Origin: an uncultured Opitutia bacterium
GTDB taxonomy: Bacteria; Verrucomicrobiota; Verrucomicrobiia; Opitutales; UBA953
Length of the DNA: 55,503 nucleotides
Direction: 5' to 3'
Assembly: GCA_903889525.1 (NCBI GenBank)
Contig: CAISXT010000049.1
Span: forward strand, 1-55,503
Each line of letters opens with the position of its first letter. The first letter of the stretch is position 1. Positions 9,012-18,332 of this stretch are shown here, piece after piece. The translations under genes were made by a program, and so were the position numbers. The notes below the pieces were generated by a model that was not told the origin of the DNA, did not search any database, and was given only the letters and a program-made list of their open reading frames with translations.

Positions 9012-9029
9012 TTACTTCCCTTTTACAGG
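9002..9029 (+). repeat. Inverted repeat overlapping the odhA leader
   Basis: CCTGTAA (9002-9008) and TTACAGG (9023-9029) form a perfect 7-bp inverted repeat with a 14-bp spacer, ending 7 bp before the odhA ATG. It overlaps the candidate -10 box and the transcript start, the usual place for a repressor operator or a leader hairpin. No T-run follows, so it is not a terminator. Confidence 0.5.
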
Positions 9030-9036
9030 CAAAGAA

Positions 9037-11757
9037 ATGAAACATCTTAGTGTCGGAACTCGATGGAATGCGGATCTCGTCGCCGCTTATCATGAACAGT
9101 GGTCCAAGGACCCCTCTTCCGTGGATGCGGAATGGCGTGCCTTCTTCGAGGGCTTCGAGTTAGGCGTGAGTCTTCCGCCCAAGCTGGCTAAAGGTGCCGC
9201 TCCGCTTACCGGGGTCGATGCCGTTGCCCAGTGGAAGGTGTTGGCGGCCATTCAAGCTTACCGTGTGCTCGGCCACCTGCAGTCCCGGATTAACCCGCTT
9301 TTCGACCCCGTCCTCCACTTCGAACTCACCGAGAGGGCTCTCGGTTTGGATTCAATCTCGGCGGACCGTGTTTTTCATACCGGCGATTTTTTAGGCGGCA
9401 AGTTACTGCCCTTGTCGGAAATCATCTCGAAGCTTAAGTCCACTTACTGCGGCCCCATCGGCGTTGAGCTCACCCATATCCAAGACGGCGAGCGCCGCCG
9501 CTGGTTGCAGGAGCGCGTAGAGTCCTGCGGTCTTCGCCCAACGTATGAAGCGGCCACCCGTCGCCGCTTCCTCCGTTCCATCGTCCAGGCTGAGCAATTT
9601 GAACGCTTTCTACACAAAACATTTGTGGGGGCTAAGCGTTTCTCCGTCGAAGGAGGTGAAGTGCTCCTCGCGGCTCTCGATCAAATTATCGAACGCGCCC
9701 CCTCGTCTGGCATCGACGATATTATCTTGGGCATGGCCCACCGTGGCCGCCTTAACGTGCTCGTTAATGTCTGCGGCAAAAAAGCCGAAGCCCTGTTCGC
9801 GGCCTTTTCAGAAAATCATATTCCCGACACCTCCCATGGTGACGGTGACGTCAAATATCACCTCGGCTATGCCGGTGCCCGCATGGTCGGAGGGAAGGAA
9901 GTCACCATCACCCTCGCTTATAATCCCAGTCACTTAGAGGCAGTTAATCCTGTCGTCTTGGGTCGTACCCGGGCGCTGGTTGACCTGCAGGGGGGCGGCG
10001 ATCGCTCGAAGGCCCTCCCAATCTTGATTCACGGCGACGCGGCATTTGCCGGCCAAGGTATCGTGATGGAAACCCTTAACCTTGCCGGACTCAAGGGCTA
10101 CGGGGTGGGCGGCACACTCCACCTCGTCAGTAATAATCAAGTCGGCTTCACCACGAATCCCGATGAGGGTCGCACCGGTCGCCATTGTACGGAGATCGCG
10201 AAATTTACGGAATGCCCCATCTTCCATGCCAATGGCGATGATCCGGATGCCGTTATTCTCGCCACGGAGCTTGCCCTCGAGTTTCGCCAGAAGTTCTCCG
10301 CCGATGCGGTGGTAGACATCGTCTGCTATCGACGCTACGGCCACAATGAGACTGATGAGCCCGCTTTCACTCAGCCGGTGCTTTATCGGAATATTACCGC
10401 CCACCCTTCCGTGGCCGAGCTGTATGCGTCGCGCTTGACCGAATCCGGTTCCGCCCCTGATGGCGAACTGATCACCTTGCGGACGGAGTTCGAAGTGCTC
10501 CTCAACGCCGCGCAAGACCGAGCGCAGGCCGCACTCGCCTTGGAGGTCGAAAATCACAAGAAGAACCCGCCGGGCGTCCGTCCGTTTGTTGCTCCCTATG
10601 CACACGTCGTTGACACTTCCGCCCCGTCTGAACTTCTCGCCAAAGTCGCCCCAGTATTGTGGCAGATCCCGCCGGATTTCTCGCCTAATCCCAAAATCAA
10701 GCGATTGCTCGACATCAAAGCCGAAGCTTTCAAGTCCGGTACCAACTTTGATTGGAGCCTCGGTGAAGGGCTCGCCTTTGCCTCGCTCCTCGCCGAAGGA
10801 TATCCTATCCGCATTTCCGGTCAGGATTGTGAGCGCGGAACCTTCTCCCACCGCCATGCGGTCCTGCACGACCCTTCCAACGATGCCGAATATTGCCCGC
10901 TAGGCTCGATCTCCGGGGCTGAAATCGAATTGGTGAATTCTTCGCTGTCGGAGTATGCCGTCCTGGGGTTTGATTACGGCTACTCGCTGGAAGCGAAGGA
11001 TTCTCTCGTCATTTGGGAGGCTCAATTCGGCGACTTCGCTAATGGCGCCCAAGTCATGATCGACCAGTTCCTAGCTTCGGCTGAATCGAAATGGGGTCAG
11101 GATAGCGGGCTCGTGTTGTTGCTGCCGCACGGCTACGAAGGACAGGGTCCCGAACACTCCTCTGCTCGGATTGAACGCTTCCTGCAGCTTTGCGCTGAGA
11201 ACAATATGCAGGTCGTTCAGCCCTCCACGCCGGCCCAGCTATTTCACGCCCTTCGACGTCAGGTGAAATCGGAACTTCGCAAGCCACTCGTCGTCATGAC
11301 GCCTAAGAGTCTGTTGCGTCATAAGTCCTGTGTGAGCACGTTGAACGATTTCACCACTGGTCATTTCCAGGCAATTTTGCCGGACGCGACCCCTGCGACA
11401 AAGACCGAACGTCTGTTACTCTGTTCCGGTAAGGTCTTCTTCGAACTCGATGCCGAGCGGGTCGCACGAAAGGATGCCACCACAACTATCCTGCGTATCG
11501 AGCAGTTCTATCCGTTCGATGCCGCCTCGCTTAAGAAACTTCACGCCGCGGTCGGATCTCCTTCCAGGGTTGTCTGGGTGCAGGATGAAGCCCGCAATAT
11601 GGGCGGCTGGACTTTTGTCTCTTCGATGATTGAAGACGCTATCGGTATCCGCCCGGTCTATGCTGGTCGGGATGCGGCTGCCTCCCCGGCGGTGGGTTCG
11701 CTTGCCGTCCATAAGATTGAGCAGGCAGATGTCCTCCGGCAGGCCTTTTCAGCCTAA
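9037..11757 (+). CDS. odhA: 2-oxoglutarate dehydrogenase E1 component
   Basis: E1o (SucA) is the thiamine-diphosphate decarboxylase of the 2-oxoglutarate dehydrogenase complex in the TCA cycle. The 906-residue protein begins with an N-terminal segment of the YHEQWSKDP...W..FFEGFE type, used for complex assembly. It continues with GMAHRGRLNVL, HLGYAG, LAYNPSHLEAVNPVV, IHGDAAFAGQG, NNQVGFTT and YRRYGHNETDEP, then the transketolase-like half with SGQDCERGTFSHRH and LPHGYEGQGPEHSSAR. Length matches the family (about 900-950). It is the first gene of odhA-odhB-lpdA, followed by a 138-bp gap with its own possible promoter space. A weak AGG at -13 is the only Shine-Dalgarno-like element. Confidence 0.97.
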   Translation: MKHLSVGTRWNADLVAAYHEQWSKDPSSVDAEWRAFFEGFELGVSLPPKLAKGAAPLTGVDAVAQWKVLAAIQAYRVLGHLQSRINPLFDPVLHFELTERALGLDSISADRVFHTGDFLGGKLLPLSEIISKLKSTYCGPIGVELTHIQDGERRRWLQERVESCGLRPTYEAATRRRFLRSIVQAEQFERFLHKTFVGAKRFSVEGGEVLLAALDQIIERAPSSGIDDIILGMAHRGRLNVLVNVCGKKAEALFAAFSENHIPDTSHGDGDVKYHLGYAGARMVGGKEVTITLAYNPSHLEAVNPVVLGRTRALVDLQGGGDRSKALPILIHGDAAFAGQGIVMETLNLAGLKGYGVGGTLHLVSNNQVGFTTNPDEGRTGRHCTEIAKFTECPIFHANGDDPDAVILATELALEFRQKFSADAVVDIVCYRRYGHNETDEPAFTQPVLYRNITAHPSVAELYASRLTESGSAPDGELITLRTEFEVLLNAAQDRAQAALALEVENHKKNPPGVRPFVAPYAHVVDTSAPSELLAKVAPVLWQIPPDFSPNPKIKRLLDIKAEAFKSGTNFDWSLGEGLAFASLLAEGYPIRISGQDCERGTFSHRHAVLHDPSNDAEYCPLGSISGAEIELVNSSLSEYAVLGFDYGYSLEAKDSLVIWEAQFGDFANGAQVMIDQFLASAESKWGQDSGLVLLLPHGYEGQGPEHSSARIERFLQLCAENNMQVVQPSTPAQLFHALRRQVKSELRKPLVVMTPKSLLRHKSCVSTLNDFTTGHFQAILPDATPATKTERLLLCSGKVFFELDAERVARKDATTTILRIEQFYPFDAASLKKLHAAVGSPSRVVWVQDEARNMGGWTFVSSMIEDAIGIRPVYAGRDAAASPAVGSLAVHKIEQADVLRQAFSA

Positions 11758-11895
11758 TAGGGCCTAGTAGCACAATTTGTCCCTTAAACGAGGGGGGCTA
11801 CTATCCCTTGGGTGACCGCTTAAGGTCGATTAAAGGGTTATTTCCCCGTTGAAACGGACCGTAAGGGATTCCAAGGTCTGACCTACCTAATTTTC

Positions 11896-13167
11896 ATGGC
11901 CGTCGAAGTCAAAATCCCTCCCATGGGCGAATCCATCACCGGGGGCCTCCTTGCCACTTGGTTGGTCAAAAACGGTGACGCTGTCCGCAAGGGCCAGCCG
12001 CTGTTCTCCTACGAAACCGATAAGGTTACCTCGGAAGGCACCGCTGAGGTTGACGGCCGGATCACCCTTACAGTGTCAGCCGGCACCGAAGTGCTTGTCG
12101 GTCAAGTTGTCGCTTCCATTGAAGCCGGGGTAGCCGGGGCGGCTTCATCAGCGCCGGTCGCTGCCCCCTCGGCGGTTAAGTTGCAGATTCCTGCGGTTGC
12201 CACCAAGGCTCCTGCTACCCCCGTTGCCGCGAAGGTTGGCGCCGCGGCGGAAGTTTCTCCGGCCGTTCGTCGGCTCTCGGCTGAGACTGGATTGAATCCC
12301 GCTGGTATCGAAGGTACGGGCAAAGCGGGTCGCGTGACCAAGGGCGATATGTTGGCTGCGCTTACTGGCCAGACGCCGATCCAGGCTCCCGTTACCGCCG
12401 CCCCTGTCCCTTCTGCCGTTGCTCAGGTGTCTTCCCCTGCTGCCCCAGTTGTCATTCCTTCCCGCGACGGTCGCACCTCACGCAAGCGGATGTCTCCTTT
12501 GCGCCGCAAGATTGCGGAACGTCTCGTCCAGGCTAAGACGGAGACCGCGATGCTCACGACCTTCAATGAGGTCAACATGGCACCTGTCATGGAATTACGG
12601 AAGCGACACGGCGAAGACTTCCTCAAGAAATACGGGGTGAAGCTCGGTTTCATGTCCTTTTTCGTGAAGGCCGCCGTCCAGGCCATGAAGGAAGTCCCGG
12701 CCATCAACGCCCAACTTGACGGCGAAGATATCGTCGAGAATCACTTCTACGACATCGGTGTAGCGGTGGGGACTGATAAAGGTCTCATGGTTCCAGTGGT
12801 GCGCGACTGCGATCAGTTGAACTTCGCCAGTATCGAGAAGGCTATCGGCGATTTTGGCAAACGAGCCCGCGACGGAAAAATTCAGCTGCCAGAATTACAA
12901 GGTGGCGTCTTTACAATTTCGAATGGCGGTATTTATGGCTCGATGCTTTCGACGCCGATTCTCAACCACCCGCAGGCGGCCATCATGGGCCTCCACAATA
13001 TCGTCGAACGTCCCGTCGCTGAAAACGGTCAGGTCGTGATCCGTCCAATCATGTACCTCGCCCTTTCGTACGACCACCGCATCGTCGACGGCAAGGAAGC
13101 TGTGACCTTCCTCGTCAAGGTACGCCAGTTTATCGAAGACCCGCAGCGCCTGTTGTTTGGCGTCTGA
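11896..13167 (+). CDS. odhB: Dihydrolipoamide succinyltransferase (E2 of 2-oxoglutarate dehydrogenase)
   Basis: E2o forms the core of the complex and moves succinyl groups from lipoate to CoA. The 423-residue protein has one N-terminal lipoyl domain (lipoyl-lysine in YETDKVTSE, about residue 43), an Ala/Pro/Val-rich linker, a peripheral subunit-binding domain ([12 protein letters not shown]...GRVTKGD, about residues 120-150), a second linker, and the C-terminal catalytic domain. The last contains SYDHRIVDG with the active-site His and ends [10 protein letters not shown]. The single lipoyl domain and the GESI motif near the N-terminus favour E2o over pyruvate E2, as does the neighbouring odhA. 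The leader before the ATG is pyrimidine-rich. Confidence 0.95.
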   Translation: MAVEVKIPPMGESITGGLLATWLVKNGDAVRKGQPLFSYETDKVTSEGTAEVDGRITLTVSAGTEVLVGQVVASIEAGVAGAASSAPVAAPSAVKLQIPAVATKAPATPVAAKVGAAAEVSPAVRRLSAETGLNPAGIEGTGKAGRVTKGDMLAALTGQTPIQAPVTAAPVPSAVAQVSSPAAPVVIPSRDGRTSRKRMSPLRRKIAERLVQAKTETAMLTTFNEVNMAPVMELRKRHGEDFLKKYGVKLGFMSFFVKAAVQAMKEVPAINAQLDGEDIVENHFYDIGVAVGTDKGLMVPVVRDCDQLNFASIEKAIGDFGKRARDGKIQLPELQGGVFTISNGGIYGSMLSTPILNHPQAAIMGLHNIVERPVAENGQVVIRPIMYLALSYDHRIVDGKEAVTFLVKVRQFIEDPQRLLFGV

Positions 13168-13191
13168 TCTCCCTCTCCTCATCCTACCTCA

Positions 13192-14592
13192 ATGTCTCAA
13201 TTCGATCTCGTCGTAATCGGTTCCGGTCCCGGTGGCTATGTCGCCGCCATCAAGGCCAGCCAGCTCGGTCTCAAGGTGGCTCTCGTGGAAAAGGACAACA
13301 CCCTCGGCGGCACCTGCCTCAATGTCGGCTGCATTCCTTCCAAGGCGCTCCTCCATTCCACCGAAGTCTACCAGCACGCCCGACACGGCAAGAAGCACGG
13401 CCTGGTTGGTGCCGAGAAGATTACTTTCGATGTCTCTGCGATGCTCGCGAATAAAGACAAGGTTGTCGCCCAGCTGAACATGGGCGTCGGCGCCCTCCTC
13501 AAGAAGCGTAACGTTGAGATTGTGCGCGGTCTCGGTCGTCTCGCTAAGGCGGGTGAAGTTCTCGTCCGCAGTACGGCTGGCGATCGTACTCTCGAAACAA
13601 AGAACATCCTCATCGCTACGGGTTCCGTGCCGATCGAACTGCCCTTCATGAAGTTCGACGGAGAAACCGTTATCTCTTCCGACCACGGCATCTCGCTGAA
13701 GGCCGTCCCCGAAAAGATGGTCGTCGTCGGTGCCGGCGCCATCGGCCTTGAGCTCGGTTCCGTCTGGGCCCGTCTCGGCTCTCAGGTCACCGTCGTCGAG
13801 ATGCTGCCTTCCATCGGCGGACCGTCCTATGACGCGGACGTCGCCAAGGCCGCGCAGAGTGCTTTTGAGAAACAGGGGATTAAATTCGAGATGGGCGCCA
13901 AGGTCACCGGCGTGAAAAAGAGTGCCGCGGGTTCCGCCCTTACGGTCGAACGCGATGGTAAGGCCCTCGAATTTGTGGCCGACAAGATCCTCGTCGCCGT
14001 TGGCCGCAAGGCTAATACGACCGGCCTCGGCGCCCAAGAAGCCGGCCTCAAGCTCGATGAACGCGGCCGCATCGTCATCGACGCGCATTTCCAGACCAAC
14101 CTTCCAGGCGTCTACGCCATCGGTGACGTCGTCGCCGGCCCCATGCTCGCCCACAAGGCCGAAGACGAGGGCGTTGCCGTCGCCGAGAACCTCGCCGGTA
14201 AGCATGGCCACGTGAACTACGCCATCATCCCGGGCGTCATCTACACCGACCCCGAAGTCGCCTGCGTCGGTCTCTCCGAAGCCGAGGCCGAGGCCAAGAA
14301 TATCGAGGTCGCCATCGGTAAGTTCCATCTCGCCGGCAACGGCCGCGCGATTGCTTCCGACTGCACTGACGGTTTCGTCAAGGTCATCGCCTGCGCCAAG
14401 ACCGACAAACTTCTCGGCGTCCAGATGGTCGCCAAGGGCGCCTCGGAAATGATTGCCGCCGCCTGCGCTCATATGGAATACGGCGGCAGCGCCGAAGATG
14501 TCGCCCGCACCTGCTTTGCCCACCCGACCGTCAGCGAGTCCTTCAAGGAAGCTGCAATGGCCGTCAGCAAGTCGAGCATCCACTCGCTCTGA
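13192..14592 (+). CDS. lpdA: Dihydrolipoyl dehydrogenase (E3)
   Basis: E3 reoxidises dihydrolipoamide with FAD and NAD+. The 466-residue flavoprotein has the FAD-binding GSGPGGYVAA, the redox-active disulfide in GGTCLNVGCIPSK, the NAD-binding VGAGAIGLELG, the second FAD contact YAIGDVV, and the C-terminal dimer-interface His-Glu in FAHPTVSESF. It follows odhB by 24 bp and very likely serves this complex. Codons are strongly C-ending compared with odhB, as in highly expressed genes. A strong hairpin follows the stop. A long open frame on the opposite strand is a by-product of this codon bias. Confidence 0.97.
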   Translation: MSQFDLVVIGSGPGGYVAAIKASQLGLKVALVEKDNTLGGTCLNVGCIPSKALLHSTEVYQHARHGKKHGLVGAEKITFDVSAMLANKDKVVAQLNMGVGALLKKRNVEIVRGLGRLAKAGEVLVRSTAGDRTLETKNILIATGSVPIELPFMKFDGETVISSDHGISLKAVPEKMVVVGAGAIGLELGSVWARLGSQVTVVEMLPSIGGPSYDADVAKAAQSAFEKQGIKFEMGAKVTGVKKSAAGSALTVERDGKALEFVADKILVAVGRKANTTGLGAQEAGLKLDERGRIVIDAHFQTNLPGVYAIGDVVAGPMLAHKAEDEGVAVAENLAGKHGHVNYAIIPGVIYTDPEVACVGLSEAEAEAKNIEVAIGKFHLAGNGRAIASDCTDGFVKVIACAKTDKLLGVQMVAKGASEMIAAACAHMEYGGSAEDVARTCFAHPTVSESFKEAAMAVSKSSIHSL

Positions 14593-14614
14593 ACCTAAGA
14601 ACAGTTTTTCGAAC

Positions 14615-14643
14615 GAAAGGGTGCGAATAGCACCCTTTCTTCT
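14615..14643 (+). terminator. Hairpin terminator after lpdA
   Basis: GAAAGGGTGC (14615-14624) and GCACCCTTTC (14630-14639) form a perfect 10-bp stem with a 5-nt loop, followed by the T-rich TTCT. It lies 22 bp after the lpdA stop and probably ends the odh operon. The U-tract is imperfect. It also lies beyond the 3' end of the opposing SRP RNA gene and may separate the two units. Confidence 0.7.
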
Positions 14644-14689
14644 GCCTGTTCGCTTGGCCAAACGACCGCTTGGCATCGTGAAAAGATAA

Positions 14690-14784
14690 GGGGCCAGGCT
14701 TACCACGGCACACGAGTAAACTGACTGCCGTTGCTTCCTTCCGGACCTGGCGGGGTTCGTCAGTCACCCATTGCATGGGGCCTA
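14690..14784 (-). ncRNA. ffs: Signal recognition particle RNA, small bacterial (4.5S) type
   Basis: On the minus strand the sequence contains the SRP domain IV core CAGGTCCGGAAGGAAGCA, with the GGAA tetraloop and the asymmetric internal loop that bind Ffh. Flanking complementary arms (GTGACTG...CAGTCA) form the long helix, and GGCC blocks at both ends can close it. The 3' end is followed on this strand by TTATCTTTT, which can serve as its terminator. The length of about 95 nt fits the short bacterial form lacking an Alu domain. Exact ends are estimates. The gene lies antisense to its neighbours, between lpdA and valS. Confidence 0.93.
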
Positions 14785-14858
14785 GCTTACCTATCTTCAT
14801 GCCTGCCTAGTCCGTTCTTTTCAATCCCCAACTTAACCCCTAATCATTACCCTTTCCG

Positions 14859-17582
14859 ATGGCCGAAATCCCCAAATCTTATGAGCCACAAGGCGTCGAA
14901 CAGCAGTGGTATGACCGCTGGGTTGCGGCCGGCTGTTTCAAGGGCAAGGTAGACCATAGCCGCGAGTCGTTCGCGGTGATGATCCCTCCGCCTAACGTCA
15001 CGGGTGTCCTGCACATGGGGCACTTGCTCAATAATACACTGCAGGACATCATGGTCCGGCGCGCCCGCCAGGAAGGCAAATCCGCCCTCTGGCTTCCGGG
15101 TACCGACCATGCCGGCATCGCCACGCAGTCCCGCGTCGAGAAGGAACTCCGCCAAAAGGAAGGCAAGACGCGCCACGACCTCGGTCGCGAGAAATTTATT
15201 CAGGTCGCGTCCGATTGGCGTGATAAACACGGCGGCATCATCCTCGGCCAGCTCCGCAAGCTCGGCGCTTCCTGCGACTGGGATCGCACGGTCCACACGC
15301 TCGACGCCGGCTACTCGCAGGCGGTGCTGCAGACCTTCGTCACGCTTTACGAACGTGGGTATGTCTATCGCGGCAAACGCATGGTCAACTGGTGCCCGGT
15401 CTCACAGACTGGACTCTCCGATGAAGAGGTGATCATGAAGCCCTCCAAGGGCTCGCTCTACCGCATGCGTTACGAGGTCGCTGAGATTCCCGGCACGTTC
15501 CTCGAGATTTCCACCACGCGCCCTGAGACCATTCCGGGCGACGCCGCCGTCGCGGTCCACCCCGACGACGAACGCTACAAGCATCTCATCGGTAAGCACG
15601 TCTGGCGCCCCTTCCCTCGCGCCCAGATTCCCATCGTCGGCGACCTGGCCGTCGAGAAAGATTTCGGTACGGGCGTCCTGAAGGTCACTCCCGCCCACGA
15701 CCGCACCGACTTTGATATCGGCAAGCGCCACGGCCTCCCGGTTGTCGATGTGATGAACCCGGACGGCACGATGAACGCCGACGCCGGACCGCTCGCTGGA
15801 GTGGAACGCTTCAAGGCTCGCGCGATGGCCGAAAAACTCATCGAAGAGCTCGGCGCCCTGGTGAAAACGGAGCCCTACGAGAACACGGTGGGCTACTCCG
15901 AACGTGCCGACGTGCCGATCGAACCTCGTCTCAGCGAACAGTGGTTCATCCGCTACCCAAAGATCGACGAAGCCAAGCGTGCCGTCACGACGGGCATGAT
16001 TAAGTTCCACCCCGAACGTTGGACGAAGACCTACCTCCACTGGTTAGAAAATATTCAGGACTGGTGCGTCAGCCGCCAGCTCTGGTGGGGCCATCGTATC
16101 CCGGTCTGGTACCGTAAGGGCGCCGATCGCAACGACCCGAAGAACCTTCACGTCTCCCTCACGGCCCCCGCCGACGACGCCAATTGGGAACAGGACCCCG
16201 ACGTGCTCGACACCTGGGCCTCCTCCTGGCTCTGGTGCCTCGCGACCATCGGTTGGCGCCAGCCTGGCGAAACGACCGAAGAACTTAAGCATTGGTATCC
16301 GACTGGCGCCCTCGCGACGGGCCCGGACATCATCTTCCTCTGGGTCGCCCGCATGATTATCGCCGGCCTCGAACTGCACGGTCCGGAAAAGAAGACGCTC
16401 ACCGACGAGGAGATCCGTCAGCGTATCCCGTTCAAGCGCGTCTACTTTAATGGCATCATCCGTGACAAGCTCGGACGCAAGATGTCCAAGTCTCTCGGCA
16501 ACTCGCCCGAGCCCCTCGATCTGATCGCGAAGTTCGGCGCCGATGGTCTCCGCTTCGGCCTACTTTCCATCGCCCCTAAGGGCCAGGACATCCTCTTTGA
16601 CGAAGATCGCGTCGGCCAAGGCCGTAACTTCTGCAACAAGCTTTGGAACGCCGCCCGCTTCCGCCAAATGTCCGGCCCGATGGCCGACAACTCGACGCTT
16701 GCCGCCGTGGTCAGCCGCATCAAAGCCCCGCAGCTTGACGATGATGACTTCGCCATCCTCCAGGGGCTCGCCGAACTGACTGACAGCACGACCAAGAACC
16801 TGGAAGAGCACGAGTTCACCGCTTACGCGCAGGGACTGTACTCCTTCTTCTGGGGCGACTTCTGCGACTGGTACGTCGAAGCCTCGAAGGCCCGCCTCAA
16901 GGACCCGTCCTTGGTCGACAACTGCCTCGCGGTCCAGGACCTCGTCCTGCGCCAGTTCCTCCTACTTCTCCACCCGGTCGCTCCGTTCATCTCCGAAGAA
17001 CTCTGGCACCTCTTGGGCTTCGGCACGGAAAAGGACTTTATCCAGAACCATCACACTGGCTCCGGCGGCGACCTGCTCCGCGTCCTTCGCGAGAACGGCA
17101 TCAAGCTCAGCGCCGCCAAGGTGGCCGATGTTGCCCTGCTCCGCGAATTCGTCGCCTCGGTGCGCGGCCTCAAGTCGCAGGCCAACCAGGCGACCCGACG
17201 CGATTCGGTTATCACGATTGTCGCCAAGGACCCCGCGGCCAAAGCGCTCCTCCAGTCAAACCGTGACAAGGTCAGCAGCATGGCCGGTCTGGCCGAGATC
17301 ACCTTCGCCGACGATGCCGGCGATCGCACCGGTTCACTTAACTCCCTTGGCACGGTTTTACTCGAGCTCTCGGGTACGGTCGATGTCGCCGCAGAAAAGA
17401 TTCGTCTCGCCAAGGAACTTACGAAGCTCGAACAGGCGGTCGCCGCCGGCGAAGCTAAGCTTACTAACGATGCGTTCGTCTCGAAAGCTCCGCCCAAGAT
17501 TCTCGAAGGTGCCCGCAAGCAGCTCGACGACGCCAAGGCCAAGCGCGACGAGATTGCGCGCATGCTCGCCACACTCGGCTAA
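14859..17582 (+). CDS. valS: Valyl-tRNA synthetase
   Basis: ValS charges tRNA-Val. The 907-residue class I synthetase has PPPNVTGVLHMGH (HIGH motif HMGH), the CP1 editing domain (TTRPETIPGDAAVAVHP, near residue 210), WCVSRQLWWGHRIPVWY, the KMSKS loop at GRKMSKSLGN, the anticodon-binding helical domain, and a C-terminal coiled coil of about 65 residues rich in Lys/Glu/Ala. Length is typical (880-950). The ATG follows a pyrimidine-rich leader without a Shine-Dalgarno. The next gene starts 1 bp after its stop, so the amino-sugar cluster behind it is probably co-transcribed with valS. Codons are strongly C-ending. Confidence 0.97.
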   Translation: MAEIPKSYEPQGVEQQWYDRWVAAGCFKGKVDHSRESFAVMIPPPNVTGVLHMGHLLNNTLQDIMVRRARQEGKSALWLPGTDHAGIATQSRVEKELRQKEGKTRHDLGREKFIQVASDWRDKHGGIILGQLRKLGASCDWDRTVHTLDAGYSQAVLQTFVTLYERGYVYRGKRMVNWCPVSQTGLSDEEVIMKPSKGSLYRMRYEVAEIPGTFLEISTTRPETIPGDAAVAVHPDDERYKHLIGKHVWRPFPRAQIPIVGDLAVEKDFGTGVLKVTPAHDRTDFDIGKRHGLPVVDVMNPDGTMNADAGPLAGVERFKARAMAEKLIEELGALVKTEPYENTVGYSERADVPIEPRLSEQWFIRYPKIDEAKRAVTTGMIKFHPERWTKTYLHWLENIQDWCVSRQLWWGHRIPVWYRKGADRNDPKNLHVSLTAPADDANWEQDPDVLDTWASSWLWCLATIGWRQPGETTEELKHWYPTGALATGPDIIFLWVARMIIAGLELHGPEKKTLTDEEIRQRIPFKRVYFNGIIRDKLGRKMSKSLGNSPEPLDLIAKFGADGLRFGLLSIAPKGQDILFDEDRVGQGRNFCNKLWNAARFRQMSGPMADNSTLAAVVSRIKAPQLDDDDFAILQGLAELTDSTTKNLEEHEFTAYAQGLYSFFWGDFCDWYVEASKARLKDPSLVDNCLAVQDLVLRQFLLLLHPVAPFISEELWHLLGFGTEKDFIQNHHTGSGGDLLRVLRENGIKLSAAKVADVALLREFVASVRGLKSQANQATRRDSVITIVAKDPAAKALLQSNRDKVSSMAGLAEITFADDAGDRTGSLNSLGTVLLELSGTVDVAAEKIRLAKELTKLEQAVAAGEAKLTNDAFVSKAPPKILEGARKQLDDAKAKRDEIARMLATLG

Positions 17583-17583
17583 G

Positions 17584-18324
17584 ATGATCGCGACCAGGCT
17601 TCACCCCGATAAACAAACCGCCGTGCAGGCGATTGCCCGGGAGATAGCCGACCTGATTCAGATACGCTCGAAATCGGGCAAGTCGACGGTACTGGGACTA
17701 GCGACTGGCTCCACGCCGCTCCCGCTCTATGCTGAACTCATCCGCCTTCATCGTGAAGCTGGCGTGAGTTTCCGTTCAGTCCGCACCTTCAATCTGGATG
17801 AATACGAAGGCCTTGGCCCGACGCACCCGCAGTCGTACCGATTCTTCATGGAAGAAAACCTCTTCCGCCACCTGGATATTCCTGCGGCTAACATCCACAT
17901 CCCGGACGGACTTACACAAGACCGTGCGAAGAACTGCGCCGACTACGAAGCGGCCATCCGCGAAGCCGGCGGCATCGACCTGCAGGTTCTTGGCATCGGT
18001 CGTACGGGCCACATCGGCTTCAACGAACCGCCTTCGGCTGCCGACAGTCGCACCCGCTGGGTGCACCTCGATGAAGTCACCCGCCGCGACAACTCGGTTT
18101 TCTTCGGTGAACTTGCCCAAGTCCCGCACGGCGCCCTGACAATGGGGGTCGCCACGATCCTCGAAGCGCGTCGCGTCGAACTCATCGCCTTCGGCGAGGC
18201 CAAGGCCGAAATCGTCCGACGTGCGATAAAAGAAGCCCCCTCCCCGAGCTGTCCGGCCACATGGTTGCAACAGCATACCGGCTGCACATTTCACCTCGAC
18301 GCGGCCGCCGCCAAGGCTCTTTGA
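17584..18324 (+). CDS. nagB: Glucosamine-6-phosphate deaminase-like protein
   Basis: NagB converts glucosamine-6-phosphate to fructose-6-phosphate and ammonia. The 246-residue protein has the phosphate-binding LGLATGSTPLPLY, the catalytic-base motif FNLDEYEGL (Asp72 equivalent), and GIGRTGHIGFNEP. In the last, His143 and Glu148 are kept but the usual Asp141 is Thr. The GRTGHIGF variant is, as I recall, found in Bacteroidetes NagB-like proteins fused to a PIG-L domain; here a PIG-L gene lies two genes downstream. The start at 17584 is 1 bp after valS; the frame is open far upstream but overlaps valS in another frame. Amino-sugar phosphate specificity is likely; whether it deaminates GlcN6P itself is less certain. 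Confidence 0.82.
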   Translation: MIATRLHPDKQTAVQAIAREIADLIQIRSKSGKSTVLGLATGSTPLPLYAELIRLHREAGVSFRSVRTFNLDEYEGLGPTHPQSYRFFMEENLFRHLDIPAANIHIPDGLTQDRAKNCADYEAAIREAGGIDLQVLGIGRTGHIGFNEPPSAADSRTRWVHLDEVTRRDNSVFFGELAQVPHGALTMGVATILEARRVELIAFGEAKAEIVRRAIKEAPSPSCPATWLQQHTGCTFHLDAAAAKAL

Positions 18325-18332
18325 CCTGTCAG

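Noticed and set aside
9934..10869. A 311-codon open frame on the minus strand within odhA
   Set aside because: The forward frame encodes all odhA motifs through this region; the reverse translation has no motif.
13189..14706. A 505-codon open frame on the minus strand across lpdA
   Set aside because: It is antisense to a clear lpdA and arises from strongly C-ending codons. The translation is Asp/Gly/Ala-rich with no recognisable motif.
17128..17583. Upstream extension of the nagB reading frame
   Set aside because: It overlaps valS in another frame, is Arg/Ser/Pro-rich, and the NagB homology begins exactly at 17584.
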